36,759 nt of DNA from positions 1 through 36,759 of IMG/VR virus record IMGVR_UViG_3300042387_001124, one strand, 5' to 3'. A model generated the notes under the pieces. The model was not told where the DNA came from. It did no database searches and worked only from the letters and a program-made list of their open reading frames with translations. This document shows positions 1 through 7,076 of the stretch, in pieces. The DNA is from a virus. A program made the translations under genes and the position numbers. How positions within the stretch are numbered: the first letter of the stretch is position 1; every line of letters starts with the position of its first letter.

Positions 1-984
1 GCTAAAGTTAAAAAACTTGGTGTGGTTACTAATATTATAATGAATATTTTTGGTAATGTAGGAACAGTAGATGGTGGATATATTGAAGGACTCGGAGTCG
101 ATGAAAACGCAGGTAGCACTTTTATTTCTGACCTAATGGCCGTAGAAAAAGTAAACGTCAGCGGGTTTGAATTAGAAGTCCTCGGCAGTAACATTAAATT
201 AAAGACAGGCGATGGTTCTGGAATCTATAAAAATTGGTTAGAATTATTGGATCAACATCCTGGAAAATATAGATCAGGATTAAGCAAAGTATATCTATAT
301 CAAAATGATGGAACAGAAGTAGTAGGTTACATAAGTTTAAGTCCTTTAGACAACAGCATTATGGTATCCAATTGGGACGAAGATACTTTCCCTACGAATG
401 ATACAATAGCAGGACCTAGTAGAGCACAAGCTAGTTGGGGATCATTTGATGCTGTTATAGATCCTACTACTACAGGGCCTAACAGTGGGTTAACACCTAT
501 AGCAGGATCAAGATATCTAATATTAGAAAATATTGGCGGCGGAATAATAGATACCTTTGCTGCTACTGCTCGTGTGGCTAGAATTAACACAGGAATAGAG
601 TTTGATCGAGTGTATGAATTTTCTTTGTACGTGAATGGTGTAGAAGTAGCAGCCAGCAGTTTAAACAAAGATGACAGTTTTTACATAGTTCCGAGCAGTG
701 TCATTTCTGTAGGGTCTACAATCACATATACGCTAAATTTAAATGACGATGGTCCTGACGCATGGAAAAACTCTGACAATTCGGAATTTATAGCATTTGC
801 CAATGATATCATAGAATGGGATGGATCGAATTGGCATGTAGTATTTTCGGCCAGAGAGTCTGCTGAAGAATTAATTTGGCAAACTAATTTATATACATTA
901 GCACAGTATAAATGGAATGGTATAAGTTGGGTTAAAAGTTTTGAAGGCGAGTATAAAGAAGGCGAATGGAGACTAGAATTGTAG
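1..984 (+). CDS. Probable virion structural protein, 3' part (start outside window)
   Basis: The reading frame is open from the first base, so the true start lies upstream of the window; the GTG at 22 is only an internal codon. About 327 residues are visible. They are rich in Gly, Asn, Thr and beta-type segments, with no enzyme motif that I recognise. The last 60 residues contain two Trp-containing strands (WDGSNW and KWNGISWVKSFEG) and end in GEWRLEL. This looks like the closing domain of a phage neck, tail or baseplate-type structural protein. The Nudix gene overlaps its 3' end by 19 bases, so the two are probably co-transcribed. Which T4-like structural gene it matches cannot be decided from the sequence alone; the assignment to the virion rests on composition and context. 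Confidence 0.5.
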   Translation, partial: AKVKKLGVVTNIIMNIFGNVGTVDGGYIEGLGVDENAGSTFISDLMAVEKVNVSGFELEVLGSNIKLKTGDGSGIYKNWLELLDQHPGKYRSGLSKVYLYQNDGTEVVGYISLSPLDNSIMVSNWDEDTFPTNDTIAGPSRAQASWGSFDAVIDPTTTGPNSGLTPIAGSRYLILENIGGGIIDTFAATARVARINTGIEFDRVYEFSLYVNGVEVAASSLNKDDSFYIVPSSVISVGSTITYTLNLNDDGPDAWKNSDNSEFIAFANDIIEWDGSNWHVVFSARESAEELIWQTNLYTLAQYKWNGISWVKSFEGEYKEGEWRLEL

Positions 985-1409
985 AAATAGACTGTTCGGG
1001 TGCATTGATATGTGCTAAAAGTACTCACAGGTTTATTTTTTTACAAAAAAAGCAAGGTAAGCATAAAGGACACTGGGGATTAGTCGGCGGTACTAATATA
1101 ACCGGTGAAACAGCTTGGCAGGGATTACAGAGAGAGATACACGAAGAATTAGGATTTATTCCGGATATCAAAAAAACAATCCCATTAGAAAAATTTGTCA
1201 GTAATGACAGTCTTTTTCAATTCCATACTTTTTTTTGTGTTGTAGAAGAAGAATTCATACCAAATTTAAGTGACGAGCATTTAGGTTGGGGGTGGTTTTC
1301 TTTAGATTTGCCGCCTAAACCTTTACACAAAGCACTAGATTTAAGTCTACGTAACAAAATAATTCAAACTAAAATTCAAACTATGTTAGATATTATTGAT
1401 AGTCTTTAA
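966..1409 (+). CDS. Nudix (MutT-like) hydrolase
   Basis: This 147-residue protein carries a complete Nudix box: G42, then five residues, E48, then seven residues, and REIHEELGF at 56-64. The EE pair in REIHEEL is the Mg2+-binding core of the family, which cleaves nucleoside diphosphates linked to another moiety. The length is normal for a single-domain Nudix enzyme. A GGHW-like segment (GHWGLVGG, 35-42) precedes the box as usual. The substrate cannot be told from the sequence; candidates are damaged (d)NTPs, ADP-ribose-type molecules, NAD, or sugar nucleotides as used in the nearby accessory genes. The ATG at 966 lies inside the upstream structural gene in another frame, giving a 19-base overlap. 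Its 3' end is 4 bases from the convergent amidinotransferase gene, with no clear terminator between them. Confidence 0.93.
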   Translation: METRIVEIDCSGALICAKSTHRFIFLQKKQGKHKGHWGLVGGTNITGETAWQGLQREIHEELGFIPDIKKTIPLEKFVSNDSLFQFHTFFCVVEEEFIPNLSDEHLGWGWFSLDLPPKPLHKALDLSLRNKIIQTKIQTMLDIIDSL

Positions 1410-1413
1410 AGTT

Positions 1414-2400
1414 TTATTCTCTGATTAGATCTAACGTAACACAATGAAATCCGCCGCCTAAGGTTCTTTGTTGTCTTCCAGGCAGCATAGCACAGTCAAT
1501 TCCGTGCTTTTCTAATTGTTTTCTTAAATTGTGTTGACCGTCTAAAAGAGCAACAAGACGAGGATTAACACTAAACAAGTTTATGTTTAACCACGGACTT
1601 GCATTGCAGTATCCTGGGTAGTGTCCAATATTTTCAGGTTCAGCTGCCCATATTACATCCCAAGTTTGTAATTTTTTAGGCAATTGATCAATGCTTTTTA
1701 TGCGACTAGGATTTAACAAAATTAATCCTTCTCTCAAAAAGGCCATAGTACTATCTAAGTGCATAAAACTATAGATATCTTTTAGTTTATGAACAGTTGC
1801 TTTATTTCCAACTAAATCTTGTAGATAATCTGCTCCTAGTTCATTACCACTATTACTCACGAGATAATAAAGATCGTCATTAGCACGTAAAATATTTGCT
1901 GCATCAAAACAGGGTTCGGCTTCTGTTAGAGCAAGTATATTTTTATTACCAATACAATTTGTATTGTATAACTCATCATTTCTATTAATTGTTTTTGAAA
2001 GGTATTTGATACCAAATTTCGTATAATCTTTGAATATATTATCCATTGCCAGATACTCATCTTTTCGAGATCGCAATGGTTGAGGAGTTGCTAATATTAA
2101 ATCATCATATATTAATACACTATCTCTTGGACAATAATTATAATATAAAGGCTTGACAGTTTTGTCAGGGCGAATAACTTCTACATTTTCTTTCTTTAGA
2201 AAATTACAAAAAATTTCTAAATCTTCATTCGCTTCGTCTATCACTTGTTGAGGGTAAGCACCTTGAGGAATTAACGATTCGCTTTCGAAGTGTGCATAAT
2301 TTACTACTCTTAGACTAGTATCAACAAGTGGAATTGTAGCATCGTCTGCTACACCAACTATTACTTTTTTAAGTGTACTCCACTCGTTCTTAGAAAGCAT
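1414..2400 (-). CDS. Amidinotransferase (glycine/inosamine-phosphate amidinotransferase family), copy 1
   Basis: This 328-residue protein belongs to the amidinotransferase family, which moves the amidino group of arginine to an amine through a covalent Cys-amidino intermediate. Visible landmarks are DEANEDLE (55-62), YCPRDS (89-94), EPCFDAANILR with the likely catalytic Asp166, VSNSGNELGA (181-190), MHLDST with the likely catalytic His214, and GGGFHC with the nucleophile Cys320. The length matches StrB-type and GATM-type enzymes. All three catalytic residues are present, so it should be active. The acceptor amine is unknown: the family includes both glycine and inosamine-phosphate enzymes. 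It overlaps the end of the aminotransferase gene by 11 bases, which suggests that the aminotransferase product is its acceptor. It is a distant paralogue of the amidinotransferase at 6021-7076. Confidence 0.9.
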   Translation of the reverse strand: MLSKNEWSTLKKVIVGVADDATIPLVDTSLRVVNYAHFESESLIPQGAYPQQVIDEANEDLEIFCNFLKKENVEVIRPDKTVKPLYYNYCPRDSVLIYDDLILATPQPLRSRKDEYLAMDNIFKDYTKFGIKYLSKTINRNDELYNTNCIGNKNILALTEAEPCFDAANILRANDDLYYLVSNSGNELGADYLQDLVGNKATVHKLKDIYSFMHLDSTMAFLREGLILLNPSRIKSIDQLPKKLQTWDVIWAAEPENIGHYPGYCNASPWLNINLFSVNPRLVALLDGQHNLRKQLEKHGIDCAMLPGRQQRTLGGGFHCVTLDLIRE

Positions 2401-2986
2401 GTTTAAATATATCCATTTTTCTTAAATCAGGATAATTTTTATACGACCATTTTGTCGGCGCCCTAGATTTAGCTTCAGGAAATTTTTCTAGCCCAAGCTG
2501 TGCTGTTTCGGGAGTCATATAGTAATGAAATCCTATAGTGTTTATATTTTGATCAGCCCAAGGAACTCCTCTTTCTCGGCCATCGTGAGCTATTTTTATC
2601 AAATGTTTATGTGCATATTGATCGTTTAGTAGAATCATTCCTCCACGACCAAGACTTAGATGTTTTTGGTGTTGAAAACTTAGACACATAAATTTTCCGG
2701 CAATGTAACTGTTAGCATTCCACAAAACTGCTGCATCTATAATGTCTGTATTGCCTAATTGATACCAATCTTTCCAGAGTTCATCGGTCCAATTCCACTT
2801 TATACCTAATTTTCTAAAAGTCATTGGAATTGACAAATAGGTATGACTAGGACAAGTTGATTCCCTAGTACCGTGCAATCGCAGACATAATTCGATGGCA
2901 TGTGTGCAAGAATCTGTGGCGACTGCATACGGAGCACCAAACCACTTAGCTATTGTTTCTTCAAATTGAGTAACTGTATTAAACAT
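2390..2986 (-). CDS. Short DegT/DnrJ/EryC1/StrS-type PLP aminotransferase
   Basis: This 198-residue protein matches the large domain of DegT-type sugar/cyclitol aminotransferases. Visible features are ATDSCTHAIELCL (23-35, the usual SGT-A-L region), CPSHTYLSIP (45-54), IIDAAV with Asp84 that would pair with the PLP pyridine, and SFQHQKHLSLGRGG with the likely PLP lysine Lys108. Family members are usually about 350-400 residues, so the C-terminal small domain is missing or strongly reduced. The frame is intact and ends inside the start of the amidinotransferase gene, so this looks like a compact form and not a recent frameshift. No Shine-Dalgarno sequence is visible, and a late-type box lies only 8 bases upstream of the ATG. 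By analogy with streptidine-type synthesis, it may make the amine that the downstream amidinotransferase uses. Confidence 0.82.
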   Translation of the reverse strand: MFNTVTQFEETIAKWFGAPYAVATDSCTHAIELCLRLHGTRESTCPSHTYLSIPMTFRKLGIKWNWTDELWKDWYQLGNTDIIDAAVLWNANSYIAGKFMCLSFQHQKHLSLGRGGMILLNDQYAHKHLIKIAHDGRERGVPWADQNINTIGFHYYMTPETAQLGLEKFPEAKSRAPTKWSYKNYPDLRKMDIFKHAF

Positions 2987-2994
2987 ATCAGGTA

Positions 2995-3002
2995 TATTTA
3001 TT
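2995..3002 (-). promoter_or_regulatory. Candidate late-type promoter box (AATAAATA) for the 2986 gene
   Basis: On the minus strand the sequence reads AATAAATA, one base off the T4 late consensus TATAAATA and fitting the NATAAATA form described for marine T4-like phages. Only 8 bases separate it from the ATG, so a transcript starting at the usual distance would be almost leaderless. It could be a real but unusual promoter or a chance match in an AT-rich gap. Confidence 0.4.
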
Positions 3003-3018
3003 TTAAAATATTAGTAGT

Positions 3019-3026
3019 AATAAATA
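3019..3026 (+). promoter_or_regulatory. Candidate late-type promoter box (AATAAATA) for the 3045 gene
   Basis: The plus strand reads AATAAATA 18 bases before the ATG at 3045, the spacing expected for a T4-type late promoter with a short leader. A strong Shine-Dalgarno sequence lies between the box and the start. The whole non-coding gap 2987-3044 is 58 bases and holds this box and an opposed one. Confidence 0.55.
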
Positions 3027-3034
3027 ATCGCAAC

Positions 3035-3039
3035 GGAGG
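3035..3039 (+). promoter_or_regulatory. Strong Shine-Dalgarno sequence (GGAGG)
   Basis: GGAGG lies 5 bases before the ATG at 3045. It decides the start of the small protein gene and contrasts with most genes of the neighbouring minus-strand run, which start inside the previous gene without a clear ribosome site. Confidence 0.8.
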
Positions 3040-3044
3040 ATTAT

Positions 3045-3323
3045 ATGCAACTTATGAACAGCGAAAGATTTGTAAAAGAATATAATGAATTAAAAACTAG
3101 AATAGCTGCGGTAACAGATATCAATGTGCATGATCAACTCAATAACTACTTGTCTCAACTAGTTAATGCAGTTAGAACACTTGACAGTCAACACCAAGAG
3201 TTGGTTTTTAATCCGAAATTGCCTGATTCGATTAACATCTTAAGGGAGACTATAAGAGACAATCGAAGAAAAATTACTCAAATGCTAGATTCATGGGAAA
3301 GAAAGTCTAAAAATAATGTATGA
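3045..3323 (+). CDS. Small helical protein of unknown function
   Basis: This 92-residue protein is predicted to be almost all helical. It is highly charged, with heptad-like spacing of Leu, Ile and Val through about residues 8-50 and again at 62-85, and contains no Cys. It has no signal peptide or membrane segment and no catalytic motif that I recognise. A GGAGG ribosome site and an AATAAATA box precede it, so it should be well expressed, probably late. Its last 8 bases overlap the start of the 2OG oxygenase gene in another frame, which suggests coupled translation. It might be a small virion, chaperone or partner protein; I cannot choose between these. Confidence 0.7.
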   Translation: MQLMNSERFVKEYNELKTRIAAVTDINVHDQLNNYLSQLVNAVRTLDSQHQELVFNPKLPDSINILRETIRDNRRKITQMLDSWERKSKNNV

Positions 3324-3897
3324 GCATAAGATAAATTATACAAATCTTTTTTTAGCGGGTTGGTATAATCCTGATATTACTATATGCGATGAATTGATAG
3401 AATATTATAAAAATTCTGAGTATAAAGCACCAGGAAAATCGTTTTATATTAATGAAAAGATCGTTGACAAGTCTGCCAAGGATAGTATCGATTGTATAAT
3501 ATCAGACAACGCACTTAAACAAAAATATATAGAATATCTTCAAAAAACAGTCGACTTATACATAACAAAATATCCTTATTGTAATTACTACGATCCATGG
3601 ACTATTGTCGAAAATATACAAATACAACATTATCCTATTGGCGGAGCATTTTTTTCTTGGCACACTGAACGTGGGACAGGAAAACGCTATTTAGATAGAC
3701 ATTTAGTTTTTATGACTTATTTGAATGATGTGACAGATCAAGGTGAAACAGAATTTTATCACCAAAATATTAAAATTAAACCTGAAAAAGGGTTAACTAT
3801 AATTTGGCCTGCTGATTGGACTTTTACTCACAGAGGGCTACCATCGCTTACACAAGAAAAATTTGTTGTAACTGGGTGGTTTAGTTATGTGTCTTAA
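3316..3897 (+). CDS. 2OG-Fe(II) oxygenase (prolyl-hydroxylase-like)
   Basis: This 193-residue protein has the double-stranded beta-helix core of 2-oxoglutarate/Fe(II) oxygenases in its C-terminal half. The pieces visible are YPIGGAFFSWHTE (106-118), RHLVFMTYLND (128-138), GETEFYHQ (143-150), GLTIIWPADWTFTHRG (159-174) and a final strand EKFVVTGWFSYV (181-192). The likely iron ligands are His116, Glu118 and His172, an HxE...H set in place of the commoner HxD...H, with Lys182 as a possible 2OG anchor. The N-terminal 95 residues are probably family-specific helices. It overlaps the small protein gene upstream by 8 bases and the convergent 3894 gene by 4 bases. The substrate is unknown; proteins of this kind are common in marine myoviruses and may hydroxylate a protein side chain. 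Confidence 0.85.
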   Translation: MYEHKINYTNLFLAGWYNPDITICDELIEYYKNSEYKAPGKSFYINEKIVDKSAKDSIDCIISDNALKQKYIEYLQKTVDLYITKYPYCNYYDPWTIVENIQIQHYPIGGAFFSWHTERGTGKRYLDRHLVFMTYLNDVTDQGETEFYHQNIKIKPEKGLTIIWPADWTFTHRGLPSLTQEKFVVTGWFSYVS

Positions 3898-4607
3898 TCA
3901 AAAGACTTTTTATTCCAAAATAATTTCTTATAGCCACCATACATAAACTGTTTAATAGCCATTGTAATTTTAAGTTGATTTTTTTCGTCGTGTTCCGATG
4001 CTTCCGATTGCCACGATTCTCGCTTAAACGGAATGATTTGATACATCGGTGTTCCTTTTTTAATTAGTCCAGAGAAATTTTCTTGTAAAAGGAATGGCAA
4101 ATTAGACCCGGCTTCTGATTGCTTAAATCCATCTGCATCAACTACACCAGCAAGTGTTTTAAATGGTAAAAGATCATGATTGAACGGATGAGTAATTATA
4201 CAACTATATCCCGGGGGTAGTTCAGGAAACCAAGGAGGATGCCAAGTAAAGTGATTCGTTAAATACCCATCAATTTTTGGATAAGAATTTGATACATGTT
4301 CTGAGCGTTCACTCATTATTTTAGGACCTGAGGCATAATAAAAAAGAGTCTTATCTTCTTTCTTTTCAATAACGATGTCGCACCATGTTTCTTGTATGTA
4401 CCCCATATGAAAAGAATCTAAAAAAGGCATACACAGTTTAAATGTAGCATTCGGTTTTCCATTCGCTGGGTTGAACTCTGGTTTTTTGGTGTAGAAAGGT
4501 GTTGCACTTTTATACCAATCTGGTATGTATTCAGAGGCGGGTTTTGGCGGATTAACCGTGTATTCAGATAGTTGATCTACAGGATTAAATTTTATTTTCT
4601 TTCTCAT
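3894..4607 (-). CDS. Conserved marine-phage-type protein of unknown function
   Basis: This 237-residue soluble protein has no signal peptide or membrane segment. Distinct stretches are PPKPASEYIPDWYK (20-33), HPPWFPELPPGYSCIITHPF (132-152 region), LAGVVDADGF (around 172-181) and GTPMYQIIPFKRESW (around 205-219). I recognise this pattern from uncharacterised proteins of marine phages and bacteria, possibly an existing DUF family (DUF6065 is a guess), but know of no function. Aromatic and proline content suggest a beta-rich fold. The ATG directly abuts the stop of the SGNH hydrolase gene, with no gap. It is the last gene of the long minus-strand run and meets the 2OG oxygenase gene tail to tail with a 4-base overlap. 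Confidence 0.75.
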   Translation of the reverse strand: MRKKIKFNPVDQLSEYTVNPPKPASEYIPDWYKSATPFYTKKPEFNPANGKPNATFKLCMPFLDSFHMGYIQETWCDIVIEKKEDKTLFYYASGPKIMSERSEHVSNSYPKIDGYLTNHFTWHPPWFPELPPGYSCIITHPFNHDLLPFKTLAGVVDADGFKQSEAGSNLPFLLQENFSGLIKKGTPMYQIIPFKRESWQSEASEHDEKNQLKITMAIKQFMYGGYKKLFWNKKSFD

Positions 4608-5516
4608 TTAAAATCCGATTGTTATACTTTTATCTTGTAAAGTTATTAGTTTATCTTCTTGTATTTTTTTCATTAAAATATTAGATAATGTAAAAAATTC
4701 TTCGGAAGAGTATTTTCCACTGTGTTTAAGTTTTTTAAATTTTTCAATTATAAAACTTCTAGAAGAGTCATGATTATACACGATATCGAGTAATGGTTTC
4801 AACTTCTCATTTAACCATAAATTGTGCATATAAGGAGTAGGATGCAAATCTACATAATTGTCTTTTTCGAATGTCCATATATCATTTTTATTTAATTTTA
4901 CAAACTCAAATAACGGATCGACCCATTTAGAATTTTCCCATATATGTTTTTCATAAATTCTGAATTCAGGAAATAGTTTCCAAATAGGCCATTCTTCAGA
5001 ATTTTTAATTATTTCAATTGCTGACTGATCTGACACTCCTATGTGTTCTCGTTTAGAAAATACTGTGTCATATCCTAAATTTCTAATATCCCCCAAGCTA
5101 GTCATAAGCCACGTGCAGCCAGCTGATTTAAGCAGTTCTTGAGCTAATATTATCATATTCAGAGTATGGAGTACAAACCCTCGTTCTGAAAATAATGCAT
5201 TTGCATGTTTTTTATTTTTATTGTAAAAACTTGAATCGTGATAAACAGCCCACCCATCTATTGCATTTTCTTTTTTGTTGAAGGTGTCTTTGTACCAATC
5301 ATTACGTATATGGCTTGACCATTGTATTATGACAACATCATCTTTGTTTATAACATTACGTGCATGACATTCTGATAATCTTTCTGCTATAGCTCTATTA
5401 CCTATCCCTGGTAATCCCCAATTTTGATATTCTTCGAACTCAAGAGATAAAAGATCTGCCCACGTTGGCCAATCGTAGTTTGTAAAACTACAACCAAAAA
5501 CAAATAACCTACTCAC
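4608..5516 (-). CDS. SGNH/GDSL-like hydrolase
   Basis: This 302-residue protein has SGNH-hydrolase blocks. FGCSFTN near the start places the likely nucleophile at Ser10. NWGLPGIGNRAIAERL (32-47) fits the Gly block, VVIIQWSSHIRNDWY (61-75) fits the block-III strand, and VDLHPTP (222-228) gives the Asp-His pair (Asp223, His225). The last 70 residues are Lys-rich and probably helical. Such enzymes remove or transfer acyl groups on sugars, lipids or proteins. In this context an O-acetyl esterase or acyltransferase acting on a glycan or on the product of the neighbouring enzymes is reasonable but unproven. Its start overlaps the end of the hydroxylase-like gene by 8 bases. Confidence 0.75.
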   Translation of the reverse strand: MSRLFVFGCSFTNYDWPTWADLLSLEFEEYQNWGLPGIGNRAIAERLSECHARNVINKDDVVIIQWSSHIRNDWYKDTFNKKENAIDGWAVYHDSSFYNKNKKHANALFSERGFVLHTLNMIILAQELLKSAGCTWLMTSLGDIRNLGYDTVFSKREHIGVSDQSAIEIIKNSEEWPIWKLFPEFRIYEKHIWENSKWVDPLFEFVKLNKNDIWTFEKDNYVDLHPTPYMHNLWLNEKLKPLLDIVYNHDSSRSFIIEKFKKLKHSGKYSSEEFFTLSNILMKKIQEDKLITLQDKSITIGF

Positions 5517-6021
5517 CTAATACTCCAGTTATCTGCATAGCATATCTCTTTTGAGTACTAAAATTGTAAAATGCATGAGGTGTATGGCCTGTCCACCCAA
5601 AACAATCACCTGCTTTCCAGAACGAATATACTTTATTTTCTATTTCTAATATTTGTCCTTCTATACCATCTTCTAACATCACAACTATTCTTATAATATT
5701 GTAATCGAAATTTAAATTATGAAGTTCTCTATATCTATCATATCTATCACTGTGTTTTGGAATAAACTGGCCTGGATTGAAAAGGTTGATTGCAATGCTT
5801 ATGTTTTTTAAGTACTGAAAACAAGGTTTGATATTTTCATACACACCTGCTGGCATAGGATTTGGTTCAAAATAATTATAAAGTGTTAAGGACTCGATAG
5901 AATGTCCTGCATCTACATATTTCTTGAGTAAATCCGATCCTCGGTATTCGGCACGTTTATAGTTTAAACTTTTGAAATCATCGATATTCCAAGCAGGGGA
6001 TATATGATTAAAAATTATCAT
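5509..6021 (-). CDS. Asp/Asn beta-hydroxylase-like oxygenase, copy 1
   Basis: I chose the ATG at 6021, which shares its A with the stop of the upstream amidinotransferase gene (TAATG), over an open extension to 6075 that would run 55 bases into that gene. The resulting 170-residue protein resembles aspartyl/asparaginyl-hydroxylase-type 2OG oxygenases. It has IPKHSDRYDRYR (87-98) with likely ligands His90 and Asp92, then IIRIVVMLEDG (109-119), GQILEIENKVYSFWKAGD (122-139), GHTPHAFYN with His149 or His146, and KRYAMQITG with Arg159 as a likely 2OG anchor. It lies directly after the amidinotransferase gene and shares motif order with the protein at 7952-8539, so the two are paralogues. The substrate may be a small molecule of the pathway or a protein residue. 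Confidence 0.72.
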   Translation of the reverse strand: MIIFNHISPAWNIDDFKSLNYKRAEYRGSDLLKKYVDAGHSIESLTLYNYFEPNPMPAGVYENIKPCFQYLKNISIAINLFNPGQFIPKHSDRYDRYRELHNLNFDYNIIRIVVMLEDGIEGQILEIENKVYSFWKAGDCFGWTGHTPHAFYNFSTQKRYAMQITGVLGE

Positions 6022-7076
6022 TATGAAAAGTAATCTTGTAACTCGCCGGTACGTTTTACATCTAAAGTAGCACAATGGAATCCTCCACTCATTGTCCTAG
6101 CTTGGCGGCAAGGCAATCCAATAGTTTCAATTCCGTGCTTATCTAGAATACGGCGCAATTCATTTTGTTCAATGTCGCATATTACTAGGTTTTCATTCAC
6201 GCTTAAAAAGTTTAAACCAATATATGGACTGCACGGAGCTACTCCAGTATTTGCGGCAGGCACATGTAATTGATCTCCAGTAACCCAAATTTTATCCCAA
6301 TCTTTAAAAATTGGTGGGTACCAATTTTCGTTTAATCTATCCGCATTAAACAACACTAATCCTGGTCGTAAAGGTAAAACAGTAGAATCAAAATGTGCAA
6401 AACTATAATATCGTTCAGCTACATGTAATTTATATCCTCTTGGTTCAAGTATACTCTTCAACCATTTAAATCCTAGCAGATTTCCGCTGTTAGATACTTG
6501 ACATAATAAATCTTTTCCTAATCTTACAACATTTGGCGCATCAAAAATAATTTCTTTATCAACTAAAGTTGCTTCGGTTCTGTCTTCTAACTGATAATTA
6601 TCGTCAGTTAAAATAGGTTTAGGAGCACAAATCCATTCTGTACCTTCCTGCATCCATTCGTATAAATGTTTATAGTATGCTCTAGTTTCAAAATATCTAG
6701 CCCTCATTGGACTTGGACATTCTATAATTAAATTGTCAAGGGGTAACAACAAATCTCTAGGACAGAATGTATACCACCCTGTAGTCTCCCACTCCGGGGT
6801 ACTGAATTTTTTCCTATGATCTATACTATCTGGTCGTCGTACTTTAACTCCTAGAGTTTTTAGAGTATCGGACAATCTTTCTAAATCTTCGTTAGCTTCG
6901 TCTTTTATCCACTGTTCGTGTTCAATGCCGTCAAATTGTTTTATGTCGTCATACTTTTCTCCGCCATAGATAAAACTGTGTGTGCTTTTATTCATTGTAG
7001 GATGCATACTAAAATCAGCAGTTCCTATTATGATTTCCTCAAGTGGATCCCAATCATTATGTGATTGTACGGGCAT
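6021..7076 (-). CDS. Amidinotransferase (glycine/inosamine-phosphate amidinotransferase family), copy 2
   Basis: This 351-residue protein is a full-length amidinotransferase that uses arginine as amidino donor. Landmarks are DEANEDLERL (59-68), FCPRDLLLP (104-112), MRARYFETRAYY (124-135), IIFDAPNVVRLG with likely catalytic Asp179, VSNSGNLLGFKW (194-205), FAHFDSTVLPLRPG with His228, and SGGFHC with nucleophile Cys335. The MRARYFE stretch and the length are closer to typical GATM/StrB enzymes than copy 1 is. Its start overlaps the upstream aminotransferase gene by 20 bases, the same gene order as in the pair at 1414-2986. The acceptor is probably the amine made by that aminotransferase, but its identity is not visible. 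Confidence 0.92.
   Translation of the reverse strand: MPVQSHNDWDPLEEIIIGTADFSMHPTMNKSTHSFIYGGEKYDDIKQFDGIEHEQWIKDEANEDLERLSDTLKTLGVKVRRPDSIDHRKKFSTPEWETTGWYTFCPRDLLLPLDNLIIECPSPMRARYFETRAYYKHLYEWMQEGTEWICAPKPILTDDNYQLEDRTEATLVDKEIIFDAPNVVRLGKDLLCQVSNSGNLLGFKWLKSILEPRGYKLHVAERYYSFAHFDSTVLPLRPGLVLFNADRLNENWYPPIFKDWDKIWVTGDQLHVPAANTGVAPCSPYIGLNFLSVNENLVICDIEQNELRRILDKHGIETIGLPCRQARTMSGGFHCATLDVKRTGELQDYFS

Noticed and set aside
907-914. TATAAATG on the plus strand, as a late promoter for the Nudix gene
   Set aside because: It is part of the codons for YKW in the structural gene, and the last base departs from the consensus; a chance match is likely.
1410-1413. Terminator between the Nudix and amidinotransferase genes
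   Set aside because: The gap is 4 bases, and I see no GC-rich hairpin with a T run on either side.
2900-3085. Plus-strand 61-codon open frame across the divergent gap
   Set aside because: It is antisense to the aminotransferase gene, has no ribosome site and overlaps the real small gene in another frame.
6022-6075. Longer N-terminus for the hydroxylase-like gene
   Set aside because: It would run 55 bases into the amidinotransferase gene; the TAATG junction gives a natural start at 6021.
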